Shown in pieces: positions 45,761 to 59,600 of a stretch of 64,000 nucleotides of DNA (the stretch's first letter is position 1; each line of letters starts with the position of its first letter). Origin of the DNA: Strongylocentrotus purpuratus. Lineage: Eukaryota > Echinodermata > Echinoidea > Camarodonta > Strongylocentrotidae. The position numbers and the translations under genes are program-made. The notes under the pieces were generated by a model. It worked only from the letters and a program-made list of their open reading frames with translations, made no database searches and was not told the DNA's origin. The DNA is taken from the NCBI RefSeq assembly GCF_000002235.5, contig NW_022145599.1:27417856-27481855 (forward strand). The letters run 5' to 3'.

Positions 45761-46714
45761 TGAAAAGGGTTTTATAAATAGAGCAAGAAACAAAAAAAAA
45801 GTAAAATAGAGGAAAGGAAAGGTATGAAACAGCAAAAGAGGCATAGAGCAATAACAAAAGCATAGGCAGAGACAGACATGGAGAGGGGGAAAGAGAGATG
45901 GAGAGAGAGAGAGAGATGGAGAGAGAGAGAGATGGAGAGACAGTGACAGACAGATAGAAAGACAGACAAATAGAAAAATGTGGTAGTTAGATCACATTAA
46001 TAAAATAAACCATGAACATCGATTGCCCTACACTAAATCCAATTCCAATCTAATGTCACACATTGAATTCAATTATATTTATATATTTTTTTTTTTAAAC
46101 AGCACTCACATGGTACATGAATATTGTTTTACAATACAAATATATAATGCGTAACATTGATTACAAATATAGACATTGTTTGAAAGATTCATGTAAACAA
46201 ATAAATAATTGAACAACTATTGCATTACTCCAAATAAGATAAAATGTTTAGATTGTGACAACGCTAATTCATATAAATATTTTATGCTAATTATGGCAAA
46301 TGATATATGGGTAAATCTGACAGCAATAATCATAACGGACATTACAATATAACTGTTTGGGGGTACAGTTCAAATTGGCAGAAACTCAGTCTCTGGAAAT
46401 AACATACTTGGGGCCCTCACGTTCTCTATACTGTGATAAGATAAATAGCTAATCGTCGAAAGTAAATCAATTAGCCTACTTACAATGGCCTTCAAACACC
46501 ACAGCCTAATGTCTATACCCTTTGCACTTTCAAGAGTCAACAGAAAAAATCTGGATGGTTTTGTCCATGCCGCGATGAATGCATGAAAGAAAAGTTGAAA
46601 ACTATAATAATTTGTGGGGTAATAATAATAATAATACTGTCATGCCTATGCCGAAATGTCATTTGTTTCCGCCCACGTAAATATATATTTTTCACTGTTC
46701 TTAGTACATCTTCC

Positions 46715-46717
<3 letters not shown>

Positions 46718-46763
<46 letters not shown>

Positions 46764-46840
46764 CTCTCTCTCTCTCTCTCTCTCATTCTCTCTCTCTCAT
46801 TCTCTCTCCCTCTCTCTCTCGCTCTCTCTCTCTCTCTCAC
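46718..46840. repeat. (TC)n microsatellite
   Basis: TC repeats interrupted by ATTCTC at regular places. Confidence 0.95.
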
Positions 46841-48017
46841 TCAATTCTGTGTCTGTCTTTCCGCTTCCATATCATCACGAAGTGGATTAGATATATAGTT
46901 TAGTTTTCATCCGTTAATTCTAGATTAAATTGGAATGACTGTTAGGTATTTTCTAGAAAATTAAGACACTTGCAGTTTCATTTGACCTTACAAAATTAAT
47001 GGGTGGATTTGGATGAGATACAGGCCGAGAGTAACATCCATTGCCAAGTTTACGGTGAGCAACGTTCCATGCACCCTACCCTCCCCCAATTTTGATACAC
47101 AACACAACAAAATGTGCCCCTTCTTCTTCTTTTTCCTTTTTTCAGAGTCCTTTCCTTCTTCTTTTTGTTCTTCCTTTTTTACTTCCCCTCCTTCTCTTCC
47201 TTCTATCATTCCTTCTCTTATTTTTTCATTCTCCTCGATCCTCTACCTTGTCCGAATTTTATTTCTAATCGTGCCTCCATATTTAGTTTTAAAATCCACA
47301 AAATTCCGCCTCTGGTCCGTCATAAAACCCATTTCACTCCCTGTTTTTCGGTCATTTCTTCAACACGTAATTCAAATACTTCGAAAATTAAAAGAGGACA
47401 TGTTAGGTATGTTTTGGGTGTCTTGTCCTCAAGGCATTCCTCAAATAAAATCATATAGGCCTACCAAATAACCCCGAGGCTGAAAACAGGAAAAAAATGG
47501 AATAGAAATCGGACGTTGGGACTGATGACTACCACGTATACACGTACTTCTACGAGGTCAATATAAGGACGCCGTGACCAGTAAACGATAACCAGTTTAT
47601 TTATAGCGATGGGTGTGCAAGGCGAAAAAAAAGAAGAGCAATATGGCTATCTAATCCATTTCCGAACCAGATTTAACCTCGAGTTATCAATCAAACATCC
47701 ATCACAGTTATCATTGACCACTCTTGTCTAGTGAATTTGAAGAAGCGAGGGTTTAGTTTGCCACCCCCCCCCCACATCCTCACAAATTTCCGACCAAGTA
47801 AACAATAATATTGCATCACCATACCGCCCCGTTTTTATATTTGCACTTTCATCCTCTCAAGACTCCTTTGTCCTGCCAATAAAATCAAACTCACATTTTG
47901 GTAAAAAATTGTAACAATATTAAGAAAGCAAACAAAATATTTTCAAGTAGGTCTACTGTCTATCATTCATGTCCATATTGGTCCCATCACTTGTCTCCCT
48001 CATTTGTTGTAGAACGG

Positions 48018-48107
48018 TAGAACCTGTATAGTAAGGTCAACTGTCTACAGTGACACGATTAAGTTTACCAGCTTCTCTTATGTGGCCCTAAAAGACAGGT
48101 TTGACTG
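48018..48107. mobile_element. decayed copy of the CAGTCAA MITE
   Basis: The right end AGACAGGTTTGACTG is identical to that of the element at 2961-3062, followed by TA. The left end is diverged. Confidence 0.55.
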
Positions 48108-48109
48108 TA

Positions 48110-50450
48110 TACGTGTATTTTCAAGTTGACATGGTCCCCTGTTTGACTTGTGTATGCTTCACCGGTATGTATTTGTGTGTTCACATTATGACACGTATCA
48201 TTTACTTTTTAATCAAGTGGACAATGACATTGTCAGGGAATACGCCTAAAATGAAGGAAAACCAAAGGCTATTTAGATGACCTACCACGAATCTAACATG
48301 AGTATCACCTCTCATTTGCCTATTTCTTTATAGAGAAGACAACCTTTTACGAGCACCTAGAATTTAATATGACCTTATTCTTTTTTATTTGTTTATTCTT
48401 TTATCATTGACACTAATGTTTATAATAGGGTTAAAACACAGAATAATTTCACGTTTACTGTTGGTGGTGCATCTTGGTGTTTAACACAAAATAGTAATGT
48501 TGTCACACAATTACTCCCGTTCGACTGATCGATGGCGACACACTCGCTTGGGCTACTCCCCACCTCCTCCGAGCATGAAATAAATCACCACCCTAATATG
48601 ATGGGGGGGGGGGTGGGGGCGTAGAGGCGTTAACTCAAGATGACGATTTCAAAAGGAATGAGAATCATGCCAATTAATTCCTCTTGTTTTAATGCTTCAT
48701 AACTGTACGCGAAGAGTATACATTGCCTTTTATATAGCGTTGGCTTAAATTTAGAAGGTCCTTGCACCTTTCATCAACCCACATCGTTTCTGCTTCGGCA
48801 GTGTTGTATGGGCATTTTATCGGGTAGTTGTATAAAGCCAAAAGATTTTTAATATGTTAGTCTGGTTTTTCGTTTGTCCTCGTTAAGTTTAGTCATGTCT
48901 TCCTTTTTTATAATCTGTTTTGTTCATACTAAGGTGCAACATTAAACCTCCGAACTTCTGATTAGCTCTGCATGGAACAGGGAAATGTGAGTATGTGACA
49001 TCCCGAGGGAATGTCGGGTCAAGAGAAACCGGGTGAGCCAAACTATCTAGGGGTGAATACATTATGGGATAATGGGGATCGGACCCCCCATTTTTCTTAA
49101 AAGGAGGAGTATAAAGTAAGCATTTTGCACGAGAATAAGCAAGCCGAAGTGGTGTGGGGGCCGGGGGATAATTAAATAAAATAATCGGAGTTCAGACCGT
49201 TTTAATGATATTGGTTTGGGTGGTGTTTCCTTTATCAAAGGGCAGGCCTAACTAGATCAAAGATAAAGAAAATATAGACCATTATGCATCATGTCATTTA
49301 TTGGCTTGCGAGCTCCTATTGGCATAGGCCTATACCAAACGCAAACAATAAATATATACATATGTAAATAAAAATAGGTATTAATAGAATTCCTCCATGA
49401 AATGATATGATGATTATTATGCAGTTGGAATATGCATGTCATCATCATGAAGGTGTGCGTGGTGGGGGGGGGGGGGAGTGGAAGGAGGGTATACGGGGGC
49501 GAATCGTTGAAATAAGTTAAGGCGGCAAACTCAACATCGCGGGGGCGGGGCGGGGGGGGGGGGGCTGCATTCTGAGCATGGGGGCTCAATTAGCTAGCCT
49601 GCCCCCACTGCCTCAAATTCTTCGAGCCCCCGTGCAATCTTTATTGATATAAGCGAGGCACATGCAGAAAATTAATGCAAGAACCCCTAAGTCCCCAAGC
49701 AACATTCGCCATTTTAATGCCAAAATAAGTAATTGCAAAACATAAATGGCATATTAGTCTAGATCTAGACATGAAAACCGTTGTCTTTTACCGTTGGCCT
49801 AAGTATGCCCGCCTTTCAAATAAATATTATACAGTTATATTTGTTGCTTAATTTTAGTTTACTTTACATATGGCGAATGTGCAATCTTTTTTTTTTCTTC
49901 TTCATTTTTTTAAATATTTTTAAATGCACTCCATATTATTTTGTGTACATTGCATTGCAACGAAGATGTCCATATTTACACTGGAACAAAGACTACGGAT
50001 TACATCGCTGGGGACGCTTTTTTCTGAAAAACTACGGCCTTCAGAATGTTCTATAAAATAGAGCCATACCTGGAGTTTACAAGTAATCATGGATAGTAAG
50101 TGGTTTCTTAATCTTATCTCACATGAAAAAAGTCTTTACAGACATATTAGGGAAATTATGACGCTCAATTTAAACGCTAATGTTGCGAGGAATCAATTTG
50201 TATTTCCTCTATCAGTCCCACGTTAATATAATCACGTTATTCAAATGCAAGAGTTGGGAACAACGTAATAACGTCTACATGTAGGTCTAATGCAATGACA
50301 TCACGCAACGCTCCGAAGTTTAATGCAGCGTGCAGTATCGCAGTGATAATGGTGTAGATAATTTAGACAATAGTAGAAAAGACATTTTAGAGATAAGTGT
50401 GTGAGGTATTGTATAGTACGATAATACTCTGTCTCTGTAAAGAGGTCTGT
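48110..50450. other. intergenic DNA, nothing seen
   Basis: Contains several G homopolymers (near 48602, 49463 and 49550). No coding segment or recognisable repeat was found. Confidence 0.5.
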
Positions 50451-50979
50451 AGAGTCTACTCAAAAGTAGGGAGGCCAATGCCCGGGCGTAAGGCTTCTAC
50501 ACCTACGATTTGTGCGCTCGTCGCCCACTTCAAAAAATTAGCAAAGGGAAAAAAATGATGTAAAAATAAAAATTGAAGAAAATAAGAAAAGAAAATACAA
50601 TTATACATTTCACAACATACCTATAATCACGGATCTGTAACAGTCTTTCACCATTTGTTGACAATCTTGCAGATTTTGACGTTTTTTAATCCAATAATTG
50701 TGGTTGCAGACGACCTTGACGCACTCGCACCACCGACTAAGAAAATCCTAGAGGGCGTAGAGGTTTGCTCACTAAAAACCTTCTCATTGGCAGAAGGTAG
50801 ACCCTAAAAATATGGGATCCGTTTTGAGTAAAGAACTTTTGATAGAGATCAACATTTCAGATGTTCACAATTGCCACTTCTAACAACTAGAAAATATAAA
50901 GAAAAAAGATTCTATCTTTTTAAATACAGATTTTTACAAACTGAACATTCGAAAGTAGATAGAGTACGATGTTTCTGTC

Positions 50980-51120
50980 AATCTTGCGTTGGTTTGAGCC
51001 CTATAGCTACATCCATCTCAAAATGAGAAGGAAAACAGTGAACAGTGACGTCATTGTTCGCGCCAAAAATAAAGGGTATTGCGACATAATCTGAGCTCCG
51101 GTCAGATCGTGCGCAAAGCG
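50980..51120 (+). promoter_or_regulatory. candidate KATNIP promoter elements
   Basis: AGTGACGTCATTG (full CRE) is followed 6 bp later by TTCGCGCCAAAAA (E2F-like). A GA tract (51336-51358) and a less AT-rich zone lie downstream. The position, 1.4-2.4 kb before the first secure KATNIP exon, would suit a promoter, but no transcription start is known. Confidence 0.4.
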
Positions 51121-52376
51121 TAGTCTTATTTATAGACCCTAGTACCTTATTCTCACAGCACTAGATACGAGTGTCGTGCAGTAATGTATGAGAAGTGTTA
51201 AAAAAGATATTTCAGTAAAAAAAAAAGTCTACGTGAGCAGTCTATACTCCAATTGAGAATTGAAATGAAAGCCATGATTTGAAGGTGTGTGTTGTATGAT
51301 ACATGGTTAGTGAGTGTGTATGTTACGTATAGCGAAAGGGAGAGAGAGAGAGAGAGAGTGTGAGAGAAATATTAGTACACGACATGCATGCATGGATGTG
51401 CGCTATGATTGTGTTCGCTGCAAGATGGATTTTAATTGGACCTCGTAACTTCTCGATCGTTGATAATAAGGAATACTCATGAGGAAATCGAATTATTGGA
51501 ATACACATCTAAGGTAAATATCAATGAATTATATATATTTCTTTCCTTTTTTGAACCATCGTCTTCGGCTCGTAGTAGTAGAAGATGTAATCGTTCGCAC
51601 ATTGATGGCTGGACTTCAGCCTGCATCGGGGCTTGCCTGTGTCGGTGGAGGGATCAACTAAGAAGAAGAAGGTGTGTACGTGTGCGACCGATTCAAGGCT
51701 AGCCGCTGTTGAGTGATTGCACTTTCGCGCGAAGTTTTAAACTTCATCATGAACTTTGTCCCTCGGGCCTGTCTAATTATGAACGTAACTTTGCGACATG
51801 AAATATAATTGTTTCAAGGCTCTTACGTACGGAAAGGCGTAGAAGGAAGCTGGATAAAAAGAGCTGGATATCTCCTATTTGATGGAACTTCTGGAGTCGG
51901 CAGATGGGTGGATTTTCTTAGTGAAAGTAAATGCTTTCTTTTAATCTTAGTTTTAGTATAAACAAATTAGTAATTAAAAAGTTAGATTTGGGCATTGGCC
52001 TCCCTATCAAAAGGAAGAAGAAGAAGAATGGAAATTGGAAAACGTGTTCAAAATCAAATTCACTGATCACACGGCTGCACAACAAAACTCTATTTTTATT
52101 TCAGCTACGCCTACGAGGAAGCAAGGTTGCACTGACAATAAAATATGTTAATAAAAGTATTCCCTTTTCTTATTTTATTGAGGTATAAATAAAGCTGACT
52201 GTACACTTGCAAAGTGTAGTCAAGCACATTTTGATGACTTGGAATGAGAATGCATAAATGGTAAATGTGAATATTGCACAGAGTTACATTGGCCAATAAT
52301 AAATGAGATGGACATGATGAATAAATGCAATGAATAGATAGAGCTTACGACGAGTGGAAATGTCATCGAAAGTCCA

Positions 52377-52440
52377 ATGAAGATGATGACGGATAAAACG
52401 AAGAAAGGGGCTCACGCGATGAAGATGCAGAGGCTTGAAG
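52377..52440 (+). CDS. candidate first coding exon of KATNIP
   Basis: ATG at 52377 gives 21 codons rich in Lys and Met (MKMMTDKTKKGAHAMKMQRLE) and ends in phase 1 before GTGGAG. That is exactly the phase needed by the next exon at 53436. Human KATNIP also starts with a short Lys/Arg-rich segment. The donor is only moderate, and other short ATG frames nearby (for example 51605) could also be joined. Confidence 0.4.
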
Positions 52441-53239
52441 GTGGAGATGTAGCTTCGTCGTCGTGGCTTAAGAGCCGTGAAGAATCTCTACGCTGACGAT
52501 CGTGATGATGATGATGGAGCTCTCGGGCGAGAAGAGAAGAGAAGAATGTGGCACTCGACGACAAAGCGGTGAGTCGCTCGATGTCGGAAGCCAAGGTAGA
52601 AATGCAGACATCAAAGCCGGTAGTGGTGCTGAGCAGTGAGTTGCTCGATTGATGCGCCGAACTTCAATGATGAATGTTTAGATGAGCTGTGGTGAATTGA
52701 GCTCGTGTGGGTGAAAGGCTACCGGTGAAGAAACTGGTAGCTCCCAGCAGGGGATAGGCATAGAAGAGAATCAGCCCGGAGAGAAAATCATGCAGAGACG
52801 TGGGGACTCAACTGAGATGTTAGAGGAGTTGTTGACTCGACCGAGGCGTAAGCAGGAGTGAAGAAAAACTTGTGGTGTTGAAAATACGCGGGTGAACGGG
52901 TGCGCGGAACCCCGGTGCGTGATTGAAAAAATACATGTAAACACACATGGTCCGAATAAATGAATATAAATAAGTAGCGTGATGGAAAATTACTGGGAAC
53001 ATGAATGATCAGTAAAAGTGGTGCACTGCATGTACACATTCAAAATATTTCTCTGCAATAGCATGTAATAAACAAGATAAAGGGATAAAACTTTGTGCTG
53101 ATCTCATTTATTTATTTTTTACTTTTTTATGCATTTTGACAAAAATATGATGTTCAGACATCAGTGATGTTTGAGAGCATTTTACGCAGTTAGTGTGTGT
53201 GTGCATGTGTGTAACTGTGTTTTTACAGACGTGTATCGA

Positions 53240-53395
53240 TCAGATATGATTATTCACGTCTGATGACTGACCTGTAAAGTCACCATCCGAAAGACGTGAC
53301 TCGGTTTCGAACCTGCGTCCTCGGCTGAATCAGTTTGTAACTTCCATTTTTAGCTGGATTACAGGCGCACGCCACAATGTTATGTCTCTACCACT
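53240..53395 (-). mobile_element. SINE with 7SL-like and tRNA-like promoter boxes
   Basis: On the minus strand GTGGCGTGCGCCTGTAATCC recalls the 5' box of 7SL RNA/Alu. It is followed about 60 nt later by a good B box (GGTTCGAAACC), then a body ending near 53240. It ends about 40 nt before a KATNIP exon. Confidence 0.5.
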
Positions 53396-53435
53396 CTAGT
53401 CTTATATCATTGGTGTTTTTTATTTCATTCCACAG

Positions 53436-56400
53436 GGGGTCAACGCAAACAGTGGCAGAAAGGAACGCCTAGTCCACCAAAGATAGCTGATGCAAATCAG
53501 GTATACTGATAAACATAAATAAATATCTGGATTGGTAATATGGGGAATTTGTCAACCCTCCCCATACACAGATGGCAAACCTTACTGCACAACGTGGGGG
53601 GGGGGGGGGGGGGAGACTAACTAGCACGTTTCCTGGAATCTGGCGGAAAGTTTGCCTTCTGTTTTTTTGTTATTTATACTTAACAGTTTGATTTAGACAA
53701 AATGTAGATTGGAAAGAAAATAGGAGCTAGTGTACTTTCGTATCCATTTTTTACCCTTAACTTTGGCTTGAAGATACCCTACTAAAACATACACAAAAAA
53801 TTCAACTTAATCTTAATCAATTGTTCAAATAATGATCATGATATAAACATCAAAACATAAGGACTTACTTTCAGCTAATATGTCTGTTTTCTTGAAGCTA
53901 CTGCATGCTATGAGATTGTATGACTTGTTTGAACAAAAGGAGGAAATCTTGATCTAACTGGTGCATGGAGTAGACCTAAGTAATTTTCATGAAAGATTTG
54001 GAGAAAATATATTTTGCTTTAAAATTAAACTTTTTGCAATGAGTTCTGCAATTTCTTTTCTTCAAAATGTCAAACTGAAATTTGAAAAAAAAAACCTATT
54101 CTTCCTGTTTCTTTGCCCTTCTTTAGCCTTTATAATTGCAAAAACATTTCTCCATGTTGAATTCTGATTTTCAGCCATCTAAACACTAAACTGATTTGGT
54201 ACAAATGGCGGCATTTGGTCATGTTATCATCCTGTGCTTTTTTAAATTACATTTGAAGATATTATAATTTTGTTGAATAAGTGCAATAATGCAAATTGTA
54301 ATCAATTGTCAAGATTTCAATCTTTATGTGCAATTGTTCCTTAATTTGTTTCTATTGACTTGGTGTTTTCCAATTAATCTCAAGTTCTCTACCCATCAGC
54401 AAATTTGTGTAACTTTCACTGAATATTGTTACCATGCTTTAGTGATATGACTCCAAACTAGGAATGTCTGCTCATCATTTAGCATTTGGAACCTTAAAGT
54501 ATGTTTTTCTTCATTTGCAGACCCCACGTGGTCAGTATGAGGGACCAGACAAATACGACGAATACTTGCTACAGCTACAGCATAAGAATAGGTAAATTGA
54601 ACATTTCCAAGCCTGCATGTTGGAAGTTGATAAGTTTGAGGACAATGTATCACAAGTGTTTTAAGCTAAATTATCCAGAGTTAATTGTAATGCATACAAG
54701 ATGTCCTTGTATGAGTTTTACAATTTTCTTTACTTACCCTTTATTCTGTTGGTATTCCTTATTGGCAAAGCTCTCTACTACAGTTCCTCATTATACTTTG
54801 CATTGATCATGTTTTATGTGTGTCTAGAATTGTTGTCTAGTGGAACCACCATTGGACTGTGGATCACATGGTTCAGGCTTCAAATCCATGCCTAGCACTA
54901 ATTTCCTTTGGAAAGACATTAATCTTCATTTGCCACTCTCCACCCAGGTTTTGTGAATGGGTACCTGGTGGGAGTTTATTCCTTAAGTGATTTCTGCACC
55001 TTAATGCAGCTGTGATCGAGCCTGTACAGAATAGAATTGAATGGAGAAAAAAACTTGTCAAATTGGTGCAAGTACGCTCGACCTGGCTTGAATTAGTGCT
55101 TGAGCCAGTCTAATAATAGTACTGTGAAGGCGCCTCAAGCATCCCTGAGTTTGCTATATGTGCACAATCTGGCCCAAATTCACAACGGAGGTTTAAAATT
55201 TAACCCACGGTTTAAACCCTCATTTACATAACCAATGGTCTAAGATTAGCACAAGATTAAGCGCCACACAGTCAGAGATCCAATATTATATGCCCACAAG
55301 GCAAGGTACGCTTAATTTGCGCTAATTTTAAACCATGGGTTTATGTAAATGAGGGTTTAAACCATGGGTTAAATTTAAACCTATCTTGTGAATTCGTGCC
55401 CATGAAAGTATCTTTTGTTATTATTAGTATTATGTACATGTCTTTTCTTTCGTTTTTACAGGTTGCTGAAGCAGTTGAAAGCCAAGGATGAAAAGCAGAT
55501 AGCCTTGGAGAGAAAAGAGCAAGGGTTTTCACTGTATGTCAATGGGGCATATACTAACCTAGCTGGAGCCAAGCATTCCCCTCGAAAACCAACCACAAAG
55601 AAGCCCAAAACTGCAGGAGGTCAGTCAAAAACTATAACATTGTTTAGATATCAAGATTTAAATTACTTTACTGGTTGATAGTGTTGTTAATGTAAAACAA
55701 AACAAGTTGTTAACTGTGGCCCTGCTTACATCGTAATATTTGTGCCTTCAAACCATCTTTAGTATAGTATAGGTCACTATAGAGTATAGGAAAGTAATTT
55801 TTCTACCACAATATTTATTTTTCAGCCGCAAGTGGAATCTGTCAAATAAGGGTCTGCATGTTGAACCGAATATCATGTGTTTGAATCTTGCTCAGGTGTT
55901 TGATTTAGGGCTTGCATTATAGTAAAAGTTTATGTGCCCCTCCCCTGTTTCATATGGATGCAGACTAGGTTTAAGTGGAGAGTACCCCGTCCTGTTAACA
56001 GTACATTGTGTGCGGGTAAGCCTGAATCCAATGACCGGGGTAATAATATACTTATCTGTAAAGCGCTTTGTGAGGGCCTCCGGTACTGAAAAGCGCTAAA
56101 TAAGAACGAGCTATTATTATTATTATAATTACATTAAATATATGCCCTGTACGTAGGAGAGTCACAACCTTTACACGTTAAGATCTTGGCTGCACTCCTT
56201 GTATTAGAGTAAGAGGAAATTAAACTGCAGTGCAGTGTTACATTTCCACATCCCAACCAATAATACTTGTGAGACCCATGGGTTACAGTCATTCAGTGAG
56301 CCCCCCCCCCCCCCCCCCCCCCCCCAGATCAGATACAGATGGCACCAAATTCTTAATGATAATGATAACGGTTTAGCATGTCAGTGATATTTGTTGTTTT

Positions 56401-56625
56401 ACATAGATTACCCAAGGAGAGCTGTGATTGGTCAGATCAATGCAGAGGATGATCTAGATGGGGTCGACAGAGCTAAGACAGCACCAGGGAAGGTCCAACG
56501 GAAGAACTGGACCCAGGTAGCCAAATTTTATTTAAATCTGTTTTTACCAATTTATCACCCTCTCTTCCCTTTCTCCTTCCCTTCCCCTCTCCTCCCTCCC
56601 TTCACATCTCCTTTCCCCTTTCCAT

Positions 56626-56678
<53 letters not shown>

Positions 56679-59600
56679 CTCTCTCTATCCCTCTCCCTCT
56701 CTCTCTCCCCCTCTCTCCCCTCTTTCTCCCTCTCTCTCTTCCTCTACCCCTCTCTCCATAATTTCTCTTTCCCCCTCTCTCTCTCCCTATCTCTCTCTTC
56801 CTCTACCTCTCTCCATAATTTCTCTCTTTCCCCCTCTCTCCCCCTCTCCCCCTCTCTCTCTCTCTCTCTCTCTTCCTCTACCCCTCTCTCCACAATGTCT
56901 CTCTCTCTCCTCATCTTCCTCCCTGCTCCTTGCTCCCCTCTCATTCTTTGTATATCTATGTGTCTCTTTCTCTCAGATTGCAAACCCTCTTTATTCTTTT
57001 TGTACAGTTGTAAGGGGATCACCTGAAAACGTTATAACACTCACACATGCAATTTAGGCTACGTAAAATAGTATTGTTAATGCTATGTCTGTCTTAATGT
57101 GAGTCATACATAGTGCTAGCTGTAATTGATATTTGTCTTTTCTTCTGGCAGAATGATAATTAGATATTTTTCTCGTCGTCTTTCTTTATTCTACATTGTG
57201 TGCTATTGAATACAGCGTATAGATGATACTTTTGTACTTTTATGATTATACTCTTTTATATTTTTGTACATGTGATTTATGCTAGACAAATAAACTTGTA
57301 TATTTCTTTGATATCATTCAGGTCTCTGTTGATATCAAGACAGACCAAGGAGAGAGGTTGAAATTGAAGTCAAGAATTGCCCAAGGTAGGATTATACAGC
57401 TTTGCTGAGAGCACAAAATGTGATTCCGATTGATACAAGATGTGATTCCGATTGAAGGATTGGAAGAAAAGAATCTTCAAGATTACATGATCTACCCTGA
57501 CTAGGGTCATCAATGTATGTGCAGGGAAGTGTTTCAAAAAGACTAAGATCAACTTTAGGTTGGACTTGAATACGGCAGGCCGTTCATGCCACTGTTTGCT
57601 CTCACCATTATGATCTTTAGATAATATTTTTTCCTTCAATAATGAATTATCAAAAAATATAAATTCTGTAAATTTGTGAACATGACCTGAAAGACGAATG
57701 CCAGTAAATGGTGAGAGCAAACAGTGGAATGAATCGCCTGCCATAGTTAAGTCCAACTTAAAGTCAATCTTAGTTTTTGTGAAACGCCCCCCCCCCCCAG
57801 ATTTGTCATTTTGTATGCGGATTAGAGCTCCTTGAAGATTTCAATTCAATGTTTGCCTCTTGTTTGTTGGATTTGTTTTCAAACTTTTTCGTTTTGAAAT
57901 GTTGTGATCGCTCAGTCATCACCTGTGTGCGTCCTTAGACTTTACAGGCTTATTCTTGTACACAGGTGATGACTTTACTCTATATTTTGGGCGTTCAATT
58001 TAATTTTCACCTGTTCCTGTGGGATTTTCTGTCAACATGTCTTTTAAAATACTTATTTACACAACTACTTGCATATACACCATTAAAGTCTTCCTTAAAA
58101 ATTTTACCTTTTTGATTCTGTAGCTCCAGAGTATTCAGAAGATTTTGAGGTGTACCAGAGCATGGCTTCCCAGGCTGATCAGGATGATGATGGGAATGAT
58201 GATGAAGGAAGGAGAGATGAAGAGGAAGATGGAGAAGATGTCAAGGATGAGGAGGAGAAAAGAGATAAAAGTACTGATGGTGATGATGAGGATGAAGAAG
58301 ACTACTCACAGGTATGTAAAGCAAGGACAATACAATCATCCTATGTTATTTATTCTTCACCTGATAAATCCACAGCAAATTACACCATTTAAGATTACAA
58401 TACCTTACTTAACTCTATTTGAATCTGAAGTATCATTTACATTATGCTATTGATCAACAATGCATTCTATCAATCAATCTTTTGAAACTCACCATGGCAA
58501 GGTATTTTATTTTATTTTGTATTTCTTGCAATCAGCTGACAAAGCAGATGACAGTGATCCTAGAGGGAGGCTCGGATGGTGACAGTGATCTGGAGATCGA
58601 TGCTGGTCAATACACCAAGGAATCGTCTCGGCATCGGAAGAGAAGGAGTAAAGATGGAAGAAGTGAGGAGGAGGAGGAGGAGGTTGATGAAGAAGAAGAT
58701 GATTATGATGGTATTGTAAACCAGCAACTGCTTCTCAGCATTGAAGATGTTAAGGTAATTGATTATTGTGTTATTTTGTTTTAATTCAATATAATTCAAT
58801 TCCAATAATGATATTTCCATAACTCGGTCAAAACATGAACAAAATGCTTATACCTAAAATGACATCTGCAATAAAGCATATAAAATGAAACTTATTTGTA
58901 ATTATAAAAATTGAAACAATATTTGTTTTAAAGCTTTTAAAATTAATATTACCAATTAATTGATTTGAGTATTATAACTCTTCAGTGAGTGAGATTTTTT
59001 TTTCTTCATTCTTTTCTGGGTTTTAAACTTCAATTATTGCTTGTTTCTGAAATTGAATTGTTCTATTATTTTTTTTGTTAAACGCTCAAATTAATTTTGT
59101 TTCCATTCAACTAATATTTCTGAAATGTTAACTACTGTATCATCTCATTGAACTATATTTACATATCTATACAACTGTATGTTTTATGTCTATATGTTAT
59201 GACCTGCTTTGGCAAGTCCATTGTCCTGGGCCATGTATGCTATATTGGGATAATTCTCTGTATACCTATGATCTATTTGTTCCACTGTCTATTACCCACT
59301 GATTATATCATTGTTCCTTCTGTACACAGACACTAAGGAGGAGTTTAGAGGCTAATCCACACATAAGGAGAAGTATCTGTAGAAAGGTAAGTCATTCTGA
59401 TATTTCTAAAAGAGGTAGTGATATTTTATTATGAGAATTGATTATAAATGTATTTGATATCGTGAGGTTGCAGGGAGAAGAAGGACTGTAACAAAGTTCT
59501 GATGAAGGATTGCATACAGTTAAGTGTGCAAATATAGAATTGCACATATTGGGCTAGGTAAAAACCTGGTGGCCCACAAGAATGTTCTTGTTCTAGTAAC

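Larger units (their letters stand above)
44028..48017. other. gene-poor DNA with microsatellites
   Basis: Includes (GA)n at about 45600-45760 and 45890-45960, (TC)n with ATTCTC interruptions at about 46718-46840, and G or C homopolymers near 44791 and 45051. A pyrimidine-rich stretch at 47110-47260 gives spurious frames. No gene is supported. Confidence 0.6.

Noticed and set aside
45365-45863. Long Ser/Leu frames on the minus strand
   Set aside because: Translations of the (GA)n microsatellite and neighbouring pyrimidine-rich sequence.
47013-47471. 152- and 114-codon plus-strand frames
   Set aside because: Pyrimidine-rich low complexity giving Phe/Ser/Leu strings, with no supporting splice sites or domain.
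51436-51702. 88-codon frame as KATNIP exon 1
   Set aside because: Its possible donor (near 51671) leaves phase 2, while the next exon needs phase 1. The composition is not convincing.
56391-57026. 211-codon frame
   Set aside because: Only its first part is a KATNIP exon (56407-56516, with a GT donor). The rest is intron microsatellite.
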